Part shown: in pieces, positions 41,001-44,889 of the stretch
How positions within the stretch are numbered: position 1 is the stretch's first letter
How the letters are laid out: each line of letters starts with the position of its first letter
DNA from: Bacteroidales bacterium
GTDB taxonomy: Bacteria; Bacteroidota; Bacteroidia; Bacteroidales; VadinHA17
DNA: 44,889 nt
Direction of reading: 5' to 3'
Assembly (NCBI GenBank): GCA_025358645.1
Contig: JANYIW010000011.1
Span: 1-44,889 of the forward strand
The notes under the pieces: model-generated
Seen by the model: only the letters and a program-made list of their open reading frames with translations
Told to the model about the DNA's origin: nothing
Databases searched by the model: none
Translations under genes and position numbers: made by a program

Positions 41001-42245
41001 ATGGATATATTTGAAAAGATTAAGAATAACAGAGGTGCGTTAGGGCAATATCAGAATTTTGGGCATGGTTATTTTGCTTTTCCAAAACTGGAGGGGGAAA
41101 TTGCTCCGCACATGAAATTCAGAGGCAAAGAGGTACTTACCTGGAGTCTGAATAATTATCTCGATCTCGCGAATCACCCGGAGATCAGAAAAGTCGATGC
41201 CGAGTCGGCAGAAAAATATGGTCTGGCATATCCCATGGGAGCCAGGATGATGTCTGGACATACCACAAATCATGAAAAATTTGAAGAGATGGCGGCCCGT
41301 TTTGTACATAAGGAAGATGCCTATCTGTTAAACTTCGGGTATCAGGGAATGATCTCAATTATTGATTCTCTTGTTGACAGACATGATGTTATTGTATATG
41401 ATTCTGAAGCGCATGCCTGTATTATGGATGGTCTGCGCCTTCATATAGGTAAGAGATTTGTTTTTCCGCATAATGATATCGAAAGCTGTGAAAAGCAGTT
41501 ACAGAGAGCACAGAAACTTACCGAAGAGTCAGGTGGCGGAATTCTGGTTATTACTGAAGGAGTATTTGGTATGGCAGGCGACCTTGGGAAACTCGACAAA
41601 ATTACTGCCTTGAAGAAGAAGTATCAGTTCCGGTTTCTTGTTGATGATGCTCATGGGTTTGGAACCATGGGTAAAACAGGCAGTGGCACAGGGGAACATT
41701 TTGGGGTACAGGACCAGATTGATGTCTATTTTGCAACCTTTGCAAAATCGATGGCCGGGATAGGAGGATTCGTTGCAAGTACAAACGATGTCATTAACTA
41801 TCTGCGTTATAATCTTCGCTCCCAGATATATGCTAAGTCACTTCCAATGGCCATGACATTAGGTGCAATTAAGAGACTTGAATTTATCCAGGCTCATCCG
41901 GAACAGAAAGAGAAACTATGGACTATAGTCCGTGCTCTGCAGAAAGGTTTAAGGGATGCAGGACTGAATCTTGGCAATACGGAATCGCCTGTTACACCTG
42001 TATTTATGAAGAGTGGAGTTTCTCAGGCAACACAGATGATTTATGATCTCCGGGAAAACTATGGGATATTTTGTTCTGTGGTTATTTATCCTGTTGTTCC
42101 CAAAGATGTGGTAATGTTACGTCTCATTCCTACTGCAGGTCATACACTTGAGGACGTAGAATTTACAGTAAAGGCATTCAGAGAAATTAAAGCAAAGGTC
42201 GATAACAATGAATACCCTGATAAACTTGCTGATTTCAACTTATAA
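41001..42245 (+). CDS. alpha-oxoamine synthase family enzyme (serine palmitoyltransferase or cysteate acyltransferase candidate)
   Basis: PLP enzyme that condenses an amino acid with an acyl thioester and releases carbon dioxide. 414 residues: VDDAHGFGTMG (Asp215, His218) and the PLP lysine Lys249 in FAKSMAGIGGF are in place. It differs from biotin synthesis KAPA synthase in the N-terminal block (GALGQYQNFGHGYFAFPKLEG). In Bacteroidota this sub-type is a candidate for the first step of sphingolipid (serine) or sulfonolipid/capnine (cysteate) synthesis; sequence alone does not choose. It stands alone and ends at a clear terminator. Confidence 0.85.
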   Translation: MDIFEKIKNNRGALGQYQNFGHGYFAFPKLEGEIAPHMKFRGKEVLTWSLNNYLDLANHPEIRKVDAESAEKYGLAYPMGARMMSGHTTNHEKFEEMAARFVHKEDAYLLNFGYQGMISIIDSLVDRHDVIVYDSEAHACIMDGLRLHIGKRFVFPHNDIESCEKQLQRAQKLTEESGGGILVITEGVFGMAGDLGKLDKITALKKKYQFRFLVDDAHGFGTMGKTGSGTGEHFGVQDQIDVYFATFAKSMAGIGGFVASTNDVINYLRYNLRSQIYAKSLPMAMTLGAIKRLEFIQAHPEQKEKLWTIVRALQKGLRDAGLNLGNTESPVTPVFMKSGVSQATQMIYDLRENYGIFCSVVIYPVVPKDVVMLRLIPTAGHTLEDVEFTVKAFREIKAKVDNNEYPDKLADFNL

Positions 42246-42268
42246 AGTAAAATATTTGGAAAAGAGAG

Positions 42269-42297
42269 AGCTGTTTCCTTTGGGGACAGCTTTTTTT
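42269..42297 (+). terminator. intrinsic terminator after the oxoamine synthase
   Basis: A 10-bp stem (AGCTGTTTCC with GGGGACAGCT, two G-T pairs) has a three-base loop and is followed by six T. It lies 23 bases after the stop codon. Strong by eye. Confidence 0.85.
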
Positions 42298-42409
42298 ATA
42301 TCTGTCCGAACAAAATATGCCCGATCATGGTTATATCATGAAATCCGGCAGTTAATACACAGGGGTCCATCATTATTAATTTATATTTATAGTACATTAT
42401 TTTTAAGTA

Positions 42410-43093
42410 ATGAACGATAATAATCAAAATCATAATATGCTAAAAGGTTATAACATGCTCATCTACTTTGCTGGAAGCATGATTATGCACGAACCTTCTG
42501 AAGAATGTATTGCAGATTTCTGGGAGAGGGGTATTCTTAAAAATCTTCCGGTTTCAAGCTCAAATCCAAATTTTGTCAAAGCAGCTTCCCAACTTAGAGA
42601 ATCATTCGCGGATAAGGCAATTTTCGGGAAGATGTTACACGAAGATTTCTTAAGACTATTTGCCAGACCGTTACCTGCTCTTGCACCTGCCTATGAATCA
42701 AAATTCAATAAGCAGATATCTGATGATTCCGGTTATCACTCTTCCAGTGTCACTGAATTCTATAAATCATACGGTTGGGAATCAAAATTCAAAGGGAAAT
42801 TTGATGATGATCATCTCGGTATTGAGCTGCTGTTCCTGACTTTACTTATTGATAAGTATCTTATCCTGGATGACGAAGCGTGCCGTGGTGAGATGAGAAA
42901 AGAAATTCGCCGGTTTATTAATCACCATATCTTGTCGTGGGTTCCACAATGGAATAATAAAATCCAGGTTCATGCAAATACATTGTCTTTTAGAGGTATT
43001 GGCAATCTGATACTGGCCTGCTCAGAAGATATTTTTATTTTTTTTGCTCAGGAAGCTACAACCTCAGTTTCAACTGACTTTCTTAAAAATTAG
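42410..43093 (+). CDS. TorD/DmsD-like chaperone, orphan
   Basis: A 227-residue all-helical cytoplasmic protein of the TorD/DmsD/NarJ type, which assist assembly and export of molybdenum enzymes. Supporting parts are LRLFARPLPALAPAYESKF, HSSSVTEFYKSYGW, DDDHLGIELLFLTLLIDKYL and HHILSWVPQWNNKI. No molybdoenzyme or Tat gene is near, so the partner is unknown. ATG start at 42410; a second ATG at codon 10 is possible. Its last 11 bases overlap the convergent SRPBCC gene. Confidence 0.72.
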   Translation: MNDNNQNHNMLKGYNMLIYFAGSMIMHEPSEECIADFWERGILKNLPVSSSNPNFVKAASQLRESFADKAIFGKMLHEDFLRLFARPLPALAPAYESKFNKQISDDSGYHSSSVTEFYKSYGWESKFKGKFDDDHLGIELLFLTLLIDKYLILDDEACRGEMRKEIRRFINHHILSWVPQWNNKIQVHANTLSFRGIGNLILACSEDIFIFFAQEATTSVSTDFLKN

Positions 43094-43469
43094 GGTTAAA
43101 AAAAGTTGATATTGCATCAAAATAATACTCCCTCCATCCTTCTGCGATACCATTGAATTCTTCATCCGGAATATTTGAATGCTCTACTGTTACAAGCGAA
43201 TTTTCTCTATCAGGTGAAATGGTAATTGTAACAATTGACTTTTCAGGTTGATCTCCGAAATACCATTCCTGTACGACCTTTTTGTCCTGAACAAATTCAA
43301 CGTTCTTTCCTGTAATATCTCCGTCCCATAATGAAAACTCGCTGCCATTCTCTGTACTCATCTTTGCAGGATAACCTGACCACAATTCAATTGTATACGG
43401 ATTGGTGAGGGCAGAATAAATATCAGAAGGCTCAGCATTTATTTTAAATGATTTCTTGAAAGTTTTCAT
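43083..43469 (-). CDS. SRPBCC (AHSA1-type) domain protein
   Basis: A 128-residue protein with the Bet v1-like SRPBCC fold, AHSA1/activator-of-Hsp90 homologue sub-type: INAEPSDIYSALTNPYTIELWSG at the N terminus, then NVEFVQDKKVVQEWYFGD, and GWREYYFDAISTFF at the end. Such proteins bind hydrophobic ligands or help Hsp90; no specific role is visible. The frame extends 18 codons further upstream, but that part is translated heptamer repeat (LLLSFYFYLLSFSHFK), so the ATG at 43469 is chosen. Its 3' end overlaps the TorD-like gene. Confidence 0.88.
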   Translation of the reverse strand: MKTFKKSFKINAEPSDIYSALTNPYTIELWSGYPAKMSTENGSEFSLWDGDITGKNVEFVQDKKVVQEWYFGDQPEKSIVTITISPDRENSLVTVEHSNIPDEEFNGIAEGWREYYFDAISTFFNPNF

Positions 43470-43482
43470 TTTAAAATGGGAA

Positions 43483-43517
43483 AAAGATAAAAGATAAAAG
43501 TAAAAAGATAAAAGTAG
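43483..43517. repeat. heptamer array, five units of AAAGATA/AAAGTAA
   Basis: Five 7-base units in one register: AAAGATA, AAAGATA, AAAGTAA, AAAGATA, AAAGTAG. The same words occur in the argF-leader array at 20569, 23 kb away. Confidence 0.8.
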
Positions 43518-43544
43518 GGACATGCAATGGCATGTACTGAATTG

Positions 43545-44540
43545 TTATAATTCCGACAAATAACGTTCTGCATCGATGGCGGCCATGCATCCTGATCCGG
43601 CAGCGGTAACAGCCTGACGGTAATGAGAATCCTGAACATCACCGGCAGCAAATACACCTTCTACATTCGTTTTTGAAGTACCGGGAACAGTTATAATATA
43701 TCCAACCTGGTCTGTTTCAATATACTTTTTAAATACTTCAGAATTCGGATTGTGCCCGATAGCCAGGAAAAAGCCATCAATTTTTATTTTCACAATTTCT
43801 TCTTCATAAGTACCTTTTTTCCTGACCAGGGTCGCCCCTTCCACTCCATTATCACCGAAGAGATCTACTGTCTGATGTTCCCATAATATTTCAATATTCC
43901 CCGATTTAAAAACCTTATTCTGCATTACTTTTGATGCTCTCAGGGTATCTCTCCTTACAATGAGATATACTTTCCGGCATAACCCGGCAAGATAAGTTGC
44001 CTCTTCAGCCGCAGTATCTCCTCCTCCTACAACTGCGACATCTTTTCCCCTGAAAAAAAATCCATCGCAGGTTGCACAGGCAGAGACTCCCATTCCGGCA
44101 TATTTAGTTTCGGATTCCAATCCAAGATATTTAGCTGTTGCACCCGTGGCAATTATAACAGCATCTGCCTCCACGATTTTATTATCGTCAAAAGTAACTT
44201 TATGTTTCCTTCCTGAAAAATCTACTGCTGTGGCAATTCCAAATCTTATGTCGCCTCCAAATCTTTCTGCCTGTTTCTTAAAATCCTCCATCATTTTCTG
44301 GCCGCTAACACCATCGGGATAACCGGGATAATTATCAACATCAGTAGTTGTTGTTAACTGTCCGCCCATTTGCAGCCCTGTGTAAAGGACAGGATTAAGG
44401 TTGGCTCTGGAGGCGTAGATTGCTGCCGTATATCCCGCAGGGCCTGAGCCGACAATCAGGCATCTGACCTTTTCAATGTTTTCGATATTTGTAATATTCA
44501 GATCATCTTTCCGAAGATCAAGTGGCTTAAATATATCCAT
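43545..44540 (-). CDS. trxB: thioredoxin-disulfide reductase
   Basis: NADPH-dependent flavoenzyme that reduces thioredoxin (EC 1.8.1.9). 331 residues. FAD-binding GSGPAGYTAA (about 31-40), the redox pair Cys155 and Cys158 in CATCDG, NADPH-binding VVGGGDTAAEEATYL (about 170-184), and GVFAAGDVQDSHYRQAVTAAGSGCMAA near the end. About 24 residues precede the usual start of the fold, longer than in E. coli. ATG at 44540, with a TATATTTG -7 element 31 bases upstream. Confidence 0.95.
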   Translation of the reverse strand: MDIFKPLDLRKDDLNITNIENIEKVRCLIVGSGPAGYTAAIYASRANLNPVLYTGLQMGGQLTTTTDVDNYPGYPDGVSGQKMMEDFKKQAERFGGDIRFGIATAVDFSGRKHKVTFDDNKIVEADAVIIATGATAKYLGLESETKYAGMGVSACATCDGFFFRGKDVAVVGGGDTAAEEATYLAGLCRKVYLIVRRDTLRASKVMQNKVFKSGNIEILWEHQTVDLFGDNGVEGATLVRKKGTYEEEIVKIKIDGFFLAIGHNPNSEVFKKYIETDQVGYIITVPGTSKTNVEGVFAAGDVQDSHYRQAVTAAGSGCMAAIDAERYLSEL

Positions 44541-44563
44541 ATCTGTTTCCTTAATTTAGAATG

Positions 44564-44571
44564 CAAATATA
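44564..44571 (-). promoter_or_regulatory. -7 element of trxB
   Basis: On the minus strand TATATTTG matches TAnnTTTG and lies 23 bases before the trxB ATG. No -33 TTTG at the usual distance. Confidence 0.4.
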
Positions 44572-44704
44572 CTCAACTTTGATCTTTTTGATTTATTGCA
44601 TAATCCGAATAGTTGATTACCGGATTCTCAAGATTTCAAAGTTATGATTATTTATTTACCTTTAACCTTTCTCAGTAACCTAACCCGGTAGAAAGTTCTG
44701 TACA

Positions 44705-44889
44705 ATGCCCGCTAAAGAAGCCAAAGCACGTATTAAGATTAATAACCTTCTGCAAGAATCAGGCTGGAGACTCCTTGATGATAATGCTGGTAAGGCTAAT
44801 GTCGTACTTGAGAACAATGTGAAGATTACCCATACAGTCTCAGATGAGCTGGGTGAAGACTTTGAAAAGACTTCTAACGGATATGCCGA
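44705..44889 (+). CDS. hsdR: type I restriction enzyme R subunit (HsdR), 5' part only
   Basis: Open at the right edge of the window: 61 codons from ATG 44705. The peptide starts PAKEAKARIKINNLLQESGW and continues LLDDNAGKANVVLENNVK and GEDFEKTSNGYA, the N-terminal region typical of HsdR/DEAD-box restriction subunits of Bacteroidota type I systems. The nuclease, helicase and the HsdM and HsdS genes would lie outside. It is divergent from trxB across 164 bases that contain a small inverted repeat (AATCCG/CGGATT near 44606-44630). Confidence 0.7.
   Translation, partial: MPAKEAKARIKINNLLQESGWRLLDDNAGKANVVLENNVKITHTVSDELGEDFEKTSNGYA

Noticed and set aside
43470-43523. 18-residue N-terminal extension of the SRPBCC protein
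   Set aside because: It is translated heptamer repeat; ATG at 43469 precedes the normal domain start.
1-44889. tRNA, rRNA or riboswitch genes
   Set aside because: No cloverleaf, rRNA stretch or known aptamer was recognised by eye; a covariance-model search would be needed to exclude small RNAs.

Overview
The window looks like a chromosomal segment from a Bacteroidota genome, probably Bacteroidales or Marinilabiliales-like; the exact taxon cannot be fixed from the sequence. The lineage signs are the Bacteroidota-type RNA polymerase omega subunit, the DUF4835 (PorD-like), DUF5606 and DUF3276/PUR-family proteins, a bamD-rpoZ-coaBC-DUF4835-recN gene order, AT-rich DNA, and promoters of the TTTG-N18-TAnnTTTG type. 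Content is mostly housekeeping and densely packed. No rRNA, tRNA, CRISPR array, phage or intact insertion sequence was seen.

Layout. (1) 0-7 kb: YgiQ radical SAM protein, divergent from a patatin phospholipase fused to an Omp85-type barrel, then a large TPR protein. (2) 6.5-8.2 kb: an ECF sigma factor, a one-pass membrane protein and a His-rich LTxxQ-type periplasmic protein that resemble a stress-sensing sigma/anti-sigma/sensor module. (3) 8.2-12.1 kb, minus: LysM/periplasmic-binding fusion, purC, phoH. (4) 12.25-13.84 kb, plus: SAM hydrolase and MazG, ending at a near-perfect palindrome shared with the next operon. (5) 13.9-19.0 kb, minus: nusB, DUF1573 lipoprotein, yajC, YbbR-like protein, coaE, TerB-DnaJ protein, DUF5606, agmatinase-like ureohydrolase, read from one strong promoter. 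(6) 19.1-22.3 kb: PUR-family nucleic-acid binder; ornithine carbamoyltransferase and carbamate kinase separated by an 800-bp block of repeats. (7) 22.5-26.3 kb, plus: lipoprotein, ftsK, lolA. (8) 26.4-32 kb: HD phosphohydrolase lacking the usual sensor domain, NlpC/P60 hydrolase, and the histidine-degradation genes ftcD and hutI. (9) 32-37.5 kb: D15-type barrel protein, DUF819 transporter-like protein, fabI, recN. (10) 37.5-40.8 kb, minus: the bamD-rpoZ-coaBC-DUF4835 set that runs into recN; coaBC is split by a frameshift at an 11-A run. (11) 41-44.9 kb: alpha-oxoamine synthase (sphingolipid or sulfonolipid entry enzyme), orphan TorD-like chaperone, SRPBCC protein, trxB, and the first 61 codons of a type I restriction HsdR subunit.

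The most unusual theme is not a gene. At least six intergenic places carry tandem arrays whose sequences differ but whose unit is always 7 bp: 8031-8065, 8094-8163, 20569-20715 with 21317-21351, 26349-26383, 28707-28865 and 43483-43517. Together with a REP-like inverted-repeat block at 20.76-21.31 kb they fill many of the gaps. The second point of interest is the coaBC frameshift, which lies in exactly the -1 direction that an A-run permits. Start codons were reassigned where an upstream TTG gave an implausible extension: phoH, speB-like, DUF5606, PUR protein, argF, lolA, fabI, the alpha-oxoamine synthase, the SRPBCC protein and the sigma factor.
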